Shown here: piece after piece, positions 17,622-25,709 of the stretch
How positions within the stretch are numbered: position 1 is the first letter of the stretch
Layout of the letters: each line of letters starts with the position of its first letter
Assembly (NCBI RefSeq): GCF_000320405.1
Contig: NZ_KB291625.1
Span: 1 to 56,078 of the forward strand
Direction of reading: 5' to 3'
DNA: 56,078 bases
Origin: Clostridium celatum DSM 1785
GTDB taxonomy: Bacteria; Bacillota; Clostridia; Clostridiales; Clostridiaceae
Notes under the pieces: generated by a model
What the model was told of the DNA's origin: nothing
The model's input: the letters and a program-made list of their open reading frames with translations, nothing else
Database searches by the model: none
Program-made: the position numbers and the translations under genes

Positions 17622-18619
17622 ATGATGAGAGAATTTGAAATAGAAAGACAGTTTCAAATAAAAATAGATGTTATAAAAGCAAATAAAGGCATTTATTATT
17701 TAAAAACTAACAAGGGAGAACGCTGTCTTAAAAAAATAAACTATGGTCCGCAAAAACTTTTGTTTGTTTATGGAGCAAAAGGCATTTAATTAAAAATGGT
17801 TTTAAAGCAGTGGACAGATATTATTTGAACATAGATGGAGAGCCGTATGCATTAGTTAATGAAGATTTATATACTTTATCAGAATGGCTATATGGAAGAG
17901 AATGTGATTTTCATAACATAGAGGAAGTAAAAATAGCAGCGGCTACATTAGCAAAAATGCATGAAGCTTCAAAGGGATATGATCCACCAGAAAACTCAAA
18001 ATTAAAAAGTGATTTAGGGCGTTGGCCTAGCTTAATGGAAAAAAGAATAAAATCACTTGATAAGATGAGAGATATGATAAGGAAAAAAGGAAATAAAAGT
18101 AACTTTGACTTATTATATTTAAAATCTATGGAATTTTATAAGGAAATGGGAAAGAAGGCATTAAAAACTTTAAATGAGTCAGAATATTACAACTTATGTG
18201 AAATAGCTGAGAGAGAGAAAGGATTCTGCCATCATGATTATACTTATCATAATATTATACTAGGTGATAATAATTCAGTAAGTATAATTGATTTTGATTA
18301 CTGCAAAAGAGAAATAAGAGCTTTTGATATATCCAATTTTATGATTAAAGTTCTAAAGAGAAATAAATGGAATATAGAATTTGCAAATGCTATAATAGAA
18401 GCTTATAACGAAGTTTCTGCTTTAGATGAATCTGAATACAGAGTTTTATATGCATTTTTACAATTTCCTCAAAGATATTGGAGATTAGCAAACAGGTATT
18501 ATTACAATGAGGTTAATTGGGGGCAAAATACATTTGATACTAAATTAGAAAGTATAATAAATGAAAAGCCTGAGTATTTTAATTTCTTGGATGAATTTAA
18601 AAAACAGTATAATGTATAA
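17622..18619 (+). pseudogene. CotS-family spore coat protein (copy 3), frameshifted in the N-lobe
   Basis: Translation from ATG 17622 (or 17625) after GGGGGGTGAAG gives MMREFEIERQFQIKIDVIKA and reaches a stop at 17789. The CotS reading continues in another frame from about 17783 (HLIKNGFKAVDRYYLNIDGE) to 18619. The break is at the A run 17777-17780: one more A would restore GCA AAA AGG CAT. The downstream part carries the catalytic CHHDYTYHN and IIDFDYC motifs, so the intact protein would be a complete kinase-fold CotS of about 332 residues. It is divergent from glycosyltransferase 2 and ends in a terminator shared with yabG. Confidence 0.82.
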
Positions 18620-18621
18620 AA

Positions 18622-18651
18622 AAAAGTCAGCTTATAAAAGCTGGCTTTTAT
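18622..18651. terminator. terminator between CotS copy 3 and yabG
   Basis: Stem AAAAGTCAGCTT / AAGCTGGCTTTT (one G-U) with an ATAA loop, A run on the left and TTTTATTT on the right, between convergent genes. Confidence 0.88.
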
Positions 18652-18686
18652 TTAGTTATTGGTCTTAATTACTAATTACCTGTTAA

Positions 18687-19568
18687 TTATAGATATGGGG
18701 ATTTGGGATAGCCCTCTCTGTATTTTCCGCGTGTTTGTAATCCACCTATACCCTTAATGCCTGTTATTGTATTTTCTAAAATATTAGTTATAGATAATAC
18801 ACTATCTATATTTGTATATGCTATTTTCTCACAGACAAATACAGGATCTAAACAATGAATTAGTACTCTATTTGGAGAACTTGCAAAATTAGCGCCAGCA
18901 TCTAAAAGACATTCATAACAAGATTGACAGGCTCCAGCAAATATTACTAGTTCATCATAACTAGAATTATAATTTCTTAAAGCCTTTACTGCATCAATAT
19001 AATATTTTGAATTTCTATAATTATTTAAGTCTAAATAGTCATCACTTTCTTTAAGTACGCTATCGTGACCGGTTAAAACAACTATATCAGGCTTAATTTC
19101 TTTAACTAAATCAACTACATATGTGCATTGATCTTTTTCAGATATAGCTCTACCAACGGCATCTAAAGATAATTGTTTATATACTTTAAGGCAAGTTTCT
19201 AGATACTCTTTATCTCCATCTATATGAAGTATTTTTCCGGGTCGCCCAAATGCTAATTCGTTTATAGCTGGATGCTTAGATGATTTACTACCTCTAAAAT
19301 TTATTTTTTCTTTTTGTAATCTGTTAGCTCTAGTTGATATAGCATTTTTTATAGCATTATTAACACGTGTATTTAAAATTTTTTCTTTTTCGCCTATAAA
19401 AGAAATATCAACAGGTTCTAAGTCATCTGCAGGGGAATCAGCAATAATTCTTATACTTATACCTTTTAAGATGTAGATAATAGTACCATTATCCTCTTTT
19501 ATATCAATTATTTTAAATGTGATGTCTTTATCATAAGATTTTCTAACAACAGTATCACCAATTACCAT
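18687..19568 (-). CDS. yabG: sporulation-specific cysteine protease YabG
   Basis: YabG is a mother-cell protease that processes coat proteins, and in C. difficile also the germination factor CspBA. With the start at 19568 the product has 293 residues. This ATG is preceded by TGGAG at 6 bases; an in-frame ATG at 19586 lies too close to that site. The YabG domain includes GRPGKILHIDGD near residue 108, the histidine of VVLTGHDS (His168) and the cysteine of FAGACQSCYE (Cys214), the likely catalytic pair. It lies next to veg and sipL, an order also known from C. difficile, which supports a coat-assembly locus. Confidence 0.9.
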   Translation of the reverse strand: MVIGDTVVRKSYDKDITFKIIDIKEDNGTIIYILKGISIRIIADSPADDLEPVDISFIGEKEKILNTRVNNAIKNAISTRANRLQKEKINFRGSKSSKHPAINELAFGRPGKILHIDGDKEYLETCLKVYKQLSLDAVGRAISEKDQCTYVVDLVKEIKPDIVVLTGHDSVLKESDDYLDLNNYRNSKYYIDAVKALRNYNSSYDELVIFAGACQSCYECLLDAGANFASSPNRVLIHCLDPVFVCEKIAYTNIDSVLSITNILENTITGIKGIGGLQTRGKYREGYPKSPYL

Positions 19569-19730
19569 TTTTTTCTCCAAAATCATTAATTACATTTTAT
19601 AATATGAAATATTAAATAGCTTTGCTAATATTTAAGACTATTACTTTTACAATTTAAGAATAAAAAATAGATAATAATGCCATAATAAATATTAGATGAT
19701 TAAATAGCAGAGAAAAAGTAAAAGTTTACA

Positions 19731-19759
19731 TTGACAAAGCAAGCCAAAGGTGATAAAAT
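19731..19759 (+). promoter_or_regulatory. veg promoter P1
   Basis: TTGACA at 19731-19736, 17-bp spacer, TAAAAT at 19754-19759. First of two tandem sigma-A-type promoters before veg. Confidence 0.8.
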
Positions 19760-19771
19760 AATTGGTTTTAT

Positions 19772-19800
19772 TTGACAAAAATTCAAAAAAGTATTATAAT
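19772..19800 (+). promoter_or_regulatory. veg promoter P2 (consensus)
   Basis: Perfect TTGACA at 19772-19777, 17-bp spacer, perfect TATAAT at 19795-19800. The start codon of veg at 19825 leaves a leader of only about 18 bases. Confidence 0.88.
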
Positions 19801-19824
19801 TATAATTGGAAAGAGGGTGTTTAT

Positions 19825-20061
19825 ATGGAAAAGAATAAGACCTTAGCCACCATTAAAAAAGATATAGAGAGTCACGTTGGAGAAAAAGTTACATTAAAAG
19901 CAAACGGAGGAAGAAAAAAAATACTAGTTAATGATGGAGTTATAGAAAGCGTACATCCTAGTATTTTTGTTGTTAGATTAGAAAGTGATGCTCAAAGAAC
20001 AGTAACCTATAGTTACTCAGATGTACTGACTAAAACTGTATTGTTATATTATGCAGTATAA
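19825..20061 (+). CDS. veg: Veg family protein
   Basis: This 78-residue product starts MEKNKTLATIKKDIESHVGE. The ATG at 19825 follows AAAGAGGGTG. The reading frame is open further upstream, but that part lies inside the promoters, so the short form is right. Veg is a small, highly conserved Firmicute protein with a KOW/Sm-like beta fold (GEKVTLKANGGRKK). In B. subtilis it stimulates biofilm matrix genes by countering SinR and is expressed from one of the strongest known promoters. The two near-consensus promoters here match that. It lies between yabG (divergent) and a small-RNA candidate (convergent). Confidence 0.92.
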   Translation: MEKNKTLATIKKDIESHVGEKVTLKANGGRKKILVNDGVIESVHPSIFVVRLESDAQRTVTYSYSDVLTKTVLLYYAV

Positions 20062-20096
20062 ATAAAAGCTTCGATATAATATCGAAGCTTTTATTT
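20060..20096. terminator. terminator of veg (bidirectional)
   Basis: 16-bp perfect stem (20060-20075 with 20081-20096), core AAAAGCTTCGAT / ATCGAAGCTTTT, 5-base loop, overlapping the veg stop codon. Confidence 0.92.
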
Positions 20097-20121
20097 ATAC
20101 TAGAATTAATTATAAATTAAA

Positions 20122-20211
20122 TAAAAAAAAGAAAGATGGCGGGTATCCATCTTTCAACTATGGTATAAAAGGGTATTGAGAATTTATGAGAGGTTATATG
20201 GTCAATAACCA
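20122..20211 (-). ncRNA. candidate small regulatory RNA between veg and sipL
   Basis: On the minus strand a sigma-A promoter (TTGACT, 17 bp, TATTAT) predicts a start near 20210. The transcript of about 85-90 bases ends in an intrinsic terminator: stem AAAGATGG / CCATCTTT (20154-20147 with 20139-20132), loop ATACCCG, then C and eight T. The 5' part forms a hairpin GGTTAT-TGACCAT-ATAACC. A CU-rich stretch (ACCTCTCAT), predicted single-stranded, lies between the hairpins and could pair with ribosome-binding sites. I find no open frame with a ribosome site. It faces away from sipL and towards the veg terminator, so it is a free-standing unit. I do not recognise its family. Confidence 0.72.
20132..20154 (-). 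terminator. intrinsic terminator of the small-RNA candidate
   Basis: Minus strand: AAAGATGG, loop ATACCCG, CCATCTTT, then C and TTTTTTTT at 20130-20123. The T run lies only on this strand's 3' side, which fixes the direction. Confidence 0.85.
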
Positions 20212-20216
20212 TCTTT

Positions 20217-20245
20217 ATAATACGACATATTTACATATAAGTCAA
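20217..20245 (-). promoter_or_regulatory. promoter of the small-RNA candidate
   Basis: On the minus strand TTGACT (20245-20240), exactly 17 bp, TATTAT (20222-20217). Each hexamer differs from consensus at one position. Confidence 0.78.
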
Positions 20246-20438
20246 CAATTTATTTAAAAAAAATTAAAAAAAAAATTAGTATGCACCAAAATTCGACATA
20301 TAAATGTATTTAAATGTAATTTGATGAAAAAAATGATGAATACAATAGATAAAAAATAGTAAACACTTATTAATAATTAGAATAAATATATACTTAGAGA
20401 AATATATATTATAGTAGTTATACTATAGGGGGGATAAG

Positions 20439-22007
20439 ATGTCACAGATAGATGTTATTAAAGAAAATGTTCAATATGAAGAATTGCTTAGAGAAAGTAC
20501 TACTAACAACATTTTGAAGGGAGAATATCTAATAAGAGATTCTCATCCGGATGTACATGAGATATTAGGAGTAGAAGCAAAGGCAACTATTACCAATAAA
20601 GAAACTTTAGCAGATAAAGTTATGATAGAAGGACAAATAGCATACTCTGTTATCTATTTATCAGAGGACGAAAGCAAAATTACTAGCATTAATTCAGTAG
20701 ACTTATCAGAGAAATTTACAGACTATCTTGAACTAGGTGCTGAAGAACATAAAGTCCTTTGTGATGTAGAGTGTGTTATGGAACATATTCAAGCTAGTAT
20801 TATGAACGAACGTAAAATTGCTATTGACGGTATTAGAGAAACTAAGTGGCAATTATATAAAGTAGGGGAATTTGAATTTGTTAAGGATATTGAAGGAAAA
20901 GAAGATATACAAATAAAGAAAAAAAATGAAGAGATAAACCAATGTAAGGGTGAAAAGAACGTTGAATTAATGGGAAAATCTATGATAAAGGTAACGATGG
21001 ATAAACCTGAAATTGAAGAAATTTTAAAATGTTCATTAAATCTTCATAAAAAGGAAGTTAAGCTTGGAGAAGGAAAAATATATTTTGGATGCTATTGCAA
21101 GGTAGAGGTATTATATAAGGGAAAAGATTGCGATGATATATTAGTTTTACAAGATGATGTATATTTATCAAAGGAAGAAGAGTTAGTTGGAGTAAATAGT
21201 GATATGATGACAACAAACGATGTAGACATTGTAAACTATGATAGTATAGTTACTCCAGATGATTTAGGAGAAAATAGAATAGTTAATATTGAATTCGTAG
21301 TAAAGGGAAATATTAGGGTCTTATCAAAAGAAATAGTTGAATTTATAAAAGATGCGTACTCACCATCATATGCTATAGATTTAGTTAAAAAGAATTATGA
21401 AGTAGGTATTACACAAGGTGTAGTTTCTACAGAGATTATTCTTAAAGATAACCTATATTTAAAAAATGAAAATGATAAGATAGGATATATATTACTTGCT
21501 TATGGTTCACCTGTAATAACTGATAAAAATGTAGAAGAAGATAGAATTAAGGTTGAAGGAAATATAAAAGTATCAGTATTATATAAGACCTCTGATGACG
21601 ATAGCAAGATTGATATGTGTAGTGGAGAAATTCCTTTTTCAACAACAGTTGATTTAAAGGGAACTAAACCAAATATGAGTGCTATATGTAAAGTTCATTT
21701 AGAAAGTTTAGATGCAACTATAGAAGCAAATACTATAGCTATTAGAGCAACTTTATCATTAAATGTTAAAGTTTGCTATAAAATCAATAAAGATTGGATT
21801 GTTGATATAGTTGAAAATAATGAAGAAAAGGTTAGTAAAAAAGCATCTGTAACTATTTACGTTGTAAATAAAGGTGATACCTTATGGGATTTAGCTAAAA
21901 AGTATAGCACTACAATAGATTTATTAACTGAAATAAATGAATTAGATAGTTCAGAAAGTTTAACACAAGGACAAAAACTTATAATACCTGGAAAATGTAA
22001 ATTTTAA
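20439..22007 (+). CDS. sipL: spore morphogenesis protein SipL (SPOCS domains plus LysM)
   Basis: SipL of C. difficile binds SpoIVA and is needed to anchor the coat on the forespore, the counterpart of Bacillus SpoVID. The 522 residues show repeated SPOCS (DUF3794) segments (about 35-130, 180-290 and 325-430), each with a pattern like KVLCDVECVMEHIQAS. A C-terminal LysM follows (about 473-518: YVVNKGDTLWDLAKKY ... LTQGQKLIIPG). LysM usually mediates sugar binding, but in SipL it docks SpoIVA. Neighbours yabG and veg match the C. difficile locus. The ATG follows GGGGGGAT. A terminator follows at 22022. Confidence 0.9.
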   Translation: MSQIDVIKENVQYEELLRESTTNNILKGEYLIRDSHPDVHEILGVEAKATITNKETLADKVMIEGQIAYSVIYLSEDESKITSINSVDLSEKFTDYLELGAEEHKVLCDVECVMEHIQASIMNERKIAIDGIRETKWQLYKVGEFEFVKDIEGKEDIQIKKKNEEINQCKGEKNVELMGKSMIKVTMDKPEIEEILKCSLNLHKKEVKLGEGKIYFGCYCKVEVLYKGKDCDDILVLQDDVYLSKEEELVGVNSDMMTTNDVDIVNYDSIVTPDDLGENRIVNIEFVVKGNIRVLSKEIVEFIKDAYSPSYAIDLVKKNYEVGITQGVVSTEIILKDNLYLKNENDKIGYILLAYGSPVITDKNVEEDRIKVEGNIKVSVLYKTSDDDSKIDMCSGEIPFSTTVDLKGTKPNMSAICKVHLESLDATIEANTIAIRATLSLNVKVCYKINKDWIVDIVENNEEKVSKKASVTIYVVNKGDTLWDLAKKYSTTIDLLTEINELDSSESLTQGQKLIIPGKCKF

Positions 22008-22021
22008 TAATGCTTAATTTT

Positions 22022-22056
22022 ATAGGGTTGTGCATATTGCACAACCCTTTTTTATA
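22022..22056 (+). terminator. terminator of sipL
   Basis: Perfect stem AGGGTTGTGCA / TGCACAACCCT with a short loop, followed by TTTTT. Confidence 0.93.
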
Positions 22057-22147
22057 TTTAAATTAGGAATTGTGGTAAAAATTAATATTATGAATAAGTT
22101 TTTACGTTAGTGGATAAAATAGAAAATGCATGATTTGAGGTGAAGTT

Positions 22148-22981
22148 ATGACTGAAAAAATAAGTGGAAATTTAATAATTATAGGCGGTGCAGAAGACAA
22201 AAAGGAAGATAAGGAAATATTAAAAAGAGTAGTAAAATACCTTGATAAGGATAATGAAAAAATATTAATAGCTACAATAGCAACAGAATATCCAGAAAAG
22301 AGTTATGAAAATTACTATGAGGTCTTCACAGGCTTAGGAGTTAAAAATATAAGTCAATTGGATATAAGCAGTAGAGAGGATGCATTTAAAGAGGAAAATA
22401 TTAATTTAATTTCAGAATCAAATTTATTATTTTTTACAGGAGGAGACCAATTAAGGATAACTAGTATGTTAGGTGGTACTCCTATTTATGATGAAATAAA
22501 AAAATTATGTGATAGAAATGGATTAATTGCAGGAACATCAGCAGGAGCATCTGTTATGAGTGACACTATGATAGTTCAAGGAGAAGATGATGAATCTCCA
22601 AGAAAATGTACAGTAAAAATGTCACCAGGATTAGGGTTAGTAAATAATATAATAATTGATCAACATTTTGCTCAAAGGGGAAGGATAGGAAGGTTACTTA
22701 CTGCTATAGCACAAAATCCAGAGGTATTAGGAATTGGTATAGATGAAGATACAGCAATAATAGTAAGTGATAAGGGTGTTGCAGAAGTAATTGGTTCTGG
22801 AGCTGTTTATTTTGTAGATGGAAGTTCAATTATATATAGTAATGTATCAGAACAATATAGCAATGAAGTTTTAAGCATGTTTAATGTGAAATTACATGTA
22901 TTAAAAGAAGGAAATAGATTTAACCTTTTAAAAAAGGTACCTTTTGAGGAGGATATAGATTTTTATGAAAATCATAGATAG
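22148..22981 (+). CDS. cphB: cyanophycinase
   Basis: This serine-type exopeptidase cleaves the Asp-Arg polymer cyanophycin into beta-Asp-Arg dipeptides. The 277 residues match the family. LIIIGGAEDK lies near the start, FFTGGDQLR near 95, the nucleophile elbow GTSAGASVMSD carries Ser131, and DQHFAQRGRIGRL follows near residue 174. The fold is that of peptidase S51, and it is cytosolic with no signal peptide. The ATG follows GAGGTG. It overlaps cphA by 17 bases, so synthesis and breakdown of the polymer are in one operon. C. perfringens spores have been linked with cyanophycin, in keeping with the sporulation genes on both sides. Confidence 0.92.
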   Translation: MTEKISGNLIIIGGAEDKKEDKEILKRVVKYLDKDNEKILIATIATEYPEKSYENYYEVFTGLGVKNISQLDISSREDAFKEENINLISESNLLFFTGGDQLRITSMLGGTPIYDEIKKLCDRNGLIAGTSAGASVMSDTMIVQGEDDESPRKCTVKMSPGLGLVNNIIIDQHFAQRGRIGRLLTAIAQNPEVLGIGIDEDTAIIVSDKGVAEVIGSGAVYFVDGSSIIYSNVSEQYSNEVLSMFNVKLHVLKEGNRFNLLKKVPFEEDIDFYENHR

Positions 22982-25586
22982 TACTGTTTATGAGGGAAGA
23001 AACATTCATTCTCATAAAAAATGTATAGAGCTTGTAGTAAATTTAGAAGGATATTCAGAAATTCCAAGTAAAGATATTAAGAATTTTAATGAACAATTAA
23101 TAGAGATGATTCCAGAGCTAAAAACACATAGGTGCGGTATAGATGAGGAAGGTGGATTCGTAAAAAGGCTAAAGGAAGGAACTTATTTAGCTCATATTTG
23201 TGAGCATATGACACTTGCTATTCAAAATATACTTGGAATTGATGTAGCTTATGGAAAAGCTAGAGAAATTAAAGGAGATTTATATATTATAGTATATCAA
23301 TATGAATATGATAGAGTCGGCGTTGAAAGTGCTAGGTTAGCGGTAGACATAATAAATGCACTTATTAAAAATAATAATATAAATTTTAAAGAAAGAATAG
23401 TTATATTAAAAGATATACTAAAAAAGGAAATGATAGGTCCTAGTACATTAGAAATATGTAATACTGCAAAGCAAATAGGATTGCCAGTTTTAAAGATTGG
23501 CAATAGTGGATTTTATCAAATAGGATATGGAAAACAAGGAAAAATTATTGAAGCTTCTATATCTAATAATACAAGTTGTGTATCAGCTGATATATCTTGT
23601 GATAAATTAATAACTAAGGAGTTATTAAGAATTCAAAATCTTCCTATTGCATACGGTGAAAAGGTATTTAACGTAATACAATTGTTAAAATGTGCTGAAG
23701 ATATAGGATATCCAGTCGTTTTAAAGCCACAATTTGGAAGTAAAGGGAAGGGAATAATACTTAAAATAAAAAATGAAAAAGAGTTGGTTAGAGCTTATCA
23801 AAAGTTGAGCAATGAATATGAAGATTTAATTTTAGAGGAATATTGTGAAGGAGAGGATTATAGAGTCTGTGTAGTAAACTATGAGGTTGTTGCAGTATCT
23901 AAAAGAATACCTCCATATATTAAAGGAAATGGCAAAATGACCGTAAAAGAGCTAATTGAGAAAATAAATGAAGATCAGCTTAGAGGTGAAGATCACGAGA
24001 AACCTTTGACAAAAATAAAAATAGATGAAGAGGTTAAAGAATGCATTTATGAAGAAGGATATTTATTTGAATCAATATTAGAAGATAAAAAAGTACTTTA
24101 TTTAAGAAGAAATGCTAATTTATCAACTGGGGGTATAGCAATAGATTGTACAGATGATATATCAGAAGAGAATAAAGAGTTATGTATAAGAGCTGCAAAA
24201 GCTATAGGACTCGATATATGTGGAGTAGATATATGTACAAAAGATATTAGAAAACCTTTAAAAGAAAATGGGGTAATCTTAGAAGTAAATACAGCTCCAG
24301 GACTTAGAATGCATTTGTACCCTAAAGAAGGTAAATATAGAAATATAGGCTTAAATATAGTTAATATGATGTATAATAATAATCCTATAAATATTCCTGT
24401 TGTTTCAATAACAGGGACTAATGGAAAAACTACAACTACTAGAATTATAAATAGCACATTAAGTAGAATGGGATATTGCGTTGGAATGACTAGCACGGAT
24501 GGAATTTATATAAATGGAAAATGTATAGATAAGAGAGACGATACTGGAGCAGATAGTGCAAAATGTGTTTTAATGAATAGAGATGTTGATATTGCAGTTT
24601 TGGAAACGGCTAGAGGTGGAATAATAAAAAAAGGATTAGCCTATGATTTAGCTGATGTAGCGGTTATAACTAATATAACAGAAGATCACTTAGGAGTAGA
24701 TAACATTGAAGATATGGAAGATTTATGCAAAGTGAAATCGCTAGTTGCAGAGGCTGTAAAGAAGGATGGATATGTAGTTATTAATGCTGATGATGAGTAT
24801 AGTAAAAAGATAATAAATAGAATAACAAGTAACATAATATATTATTCTTTAGACAAGAATAATGAATTAATAATAAAAAATATAAAAGAAGGAAAAATAG
24901 CAGTATATATAAAGGATAACTATTTAGTAGTAAATAATTTAGGAAGAGAATATAGAGTTATAAAAGTTAAGGATATACCTATAACTTTAAAGGGGAGTTT
25001 AAAGTTTAACATTGAAAATTCTATGGCAGCATGTGCAGCATTAGTAGGTTTAAAAGTAGACTATAGCATGATTAAAATAGGGTTATTGAATTTTAAGCTG
25101 AATTCTGTTGAAAACTCTGGTAGATTTAATATGTATGATTATAATGGAATTAATGTTATTTTAGATTATGGTCATAATATAGAAGGATACAGAAGTGTTT
25201 TATCGTCACTTAAAAATATAGCTAATAATAAAGTTATCGGTGTTATTGGCGTGCCAGGTGATAGAAGTGATTATGTTGCAAAAAGTATTGGAAGAATAAG
25301 TTCAGAGTTTTTAGATAAAATAATTATAAAAGAAGACAAAGATAAGCGTGGTAGAAAAAATGGAGAGGTAGCACAGTTAATTAAAGAAGGTATTTTATCA
25401 AACAATAAAAATATTCCTTTTAAAGTAATATTAGATGAAGTGGAAGCATTAAAGGAAGCTATAAATCAATCAGACTCTGGTGACACAATTATAGTTTTCT
25501 TTGAAAAAATTAATAGATTAATAGAAGTTCTAGAAAATGAAAAATCCAACAATGAAAAACTAGGTAATGTTGTTAATTCAAATTAA
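22965..25586 (+). CDS. cphA: cyanophycin synthetase
   Basis: CphA polymerises Asp and Arg into cyanophycin using ATP, without a ribosome. The 873 residues are the usual length for CphA1. An N-terminal domain (1-160) is followed by an ATP-grasp domain (about 210-470; VVLKPQFGSKGKGI, ILEEYCEGEDYRV, LEVNTAPGLRMH). A Mur-ligase-like half (about 475-860) has the P-loop TGTNGKTTTTR near 482-492 and ITNITEDHLG. Both active halves look intact. The ATG overlaps the end of cphB and has GAGGAGG upstream. It lies between sipL and ispE/spoIIR, which suggests a reserve made during sporulation (inference). Confidence 0.94.
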   Translation: MKIIDSTVYEGRNIHSHKKCIELVVNLEGYSEIPSKDIKNFNEQLIEMIPELKTHRCGIDEEGGFVKRLKEGTYLAHICEHMTLAIQNILGIDVAYGKAREIKGDLYIIVYQYEYDRVGVESARLAVDIINALIKNNNINFKERIVILKDILKKEMIGPSTLEICNTAKQIGLPVLKIGNSGFYQIGYGKQGKIIEASISNNTSCVSADISCDKLITKELLRIQNLPIAYGEKVFNVIQLLKCAEDIGYPVVLKPQFGSKGKGIILKIKNEKELVRAYQKLSNEYEDLILEEYCEGEDYRVCVVNYEVVAVSKRIPPYIKGNGKMTVKELIEKINEDQLRGEDHEKPLTKIKIDEEVKECIYEEGYLFESILEDKKVLYLRRNANLSTGGIAIDCTDDISEENKELCIRAAKAIGLDICGVDICTKDIRKPLKENGVILEVNTAPGLRMHLYPKEGKYRNIGLNIVNMMYNNNPINIPVVSITGTNGKTTTTRIINSTLSRMGYCVGMTSTDGIYINGKCIDKRDDTGADSAKCVLMNRDVDIAVLETARGGIIKKGLAYDLADVAVITNITEDHLGVDNIEDMEDLCKVKSLVAEAVKKDGYVVINADDEYSKKIINRITSNIIYYSLDKNNELIIKNIKEGKIAVYIKDNYLVVNNLGREYRVIKVKDIPITLKGSLKFNIENSMAACAALVGLKVDYSMIKIGLLNFKLNSVENSGRFNMYDYNGINVILDYGHNIEGYRSVLSSLKNIANNKVIGVIGVPGDRSDYVAKSIGRISSEFLDKIIIKEDKDKRGRKNGEVAQLIKEGILSNNKNIPFKVILDEVEALKEAINQSDSGDTIIVFFEKINRLIEVLENEKSNNEKLGNVVNSN

Positions 25587-25643
25587 AGAATACAAGAATG
25601 ACATATTTACTAAAAATAAAATACTATATATAATAATACTTAT

Positions 25644-25668
25644 AAGTTCAGGGGATATCCCTGAACTT
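25644..25668 (+). terminator. hairpin after cphA
   Basis: Stem AAGTTCAGGG / CCCTGAACTT with a GATAT loop. The T tract is short (TTTAATT), so termination may be partial and some transcripts could run into ispE. Confidence 0.6.
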
Positions 25669-25709
25669 TAATTAACACATAAGTACTTTCGTTGAAGGGA
25701 TTTGAGTAT

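Noticed and set aside
20209..20216. Antiterminator in the small RNA made by the first AAAGATGG copy
   Set aside because: The copy lies mostly upstream of the predicted start site, directly after the -10 box, so it is probably not in the transcript.
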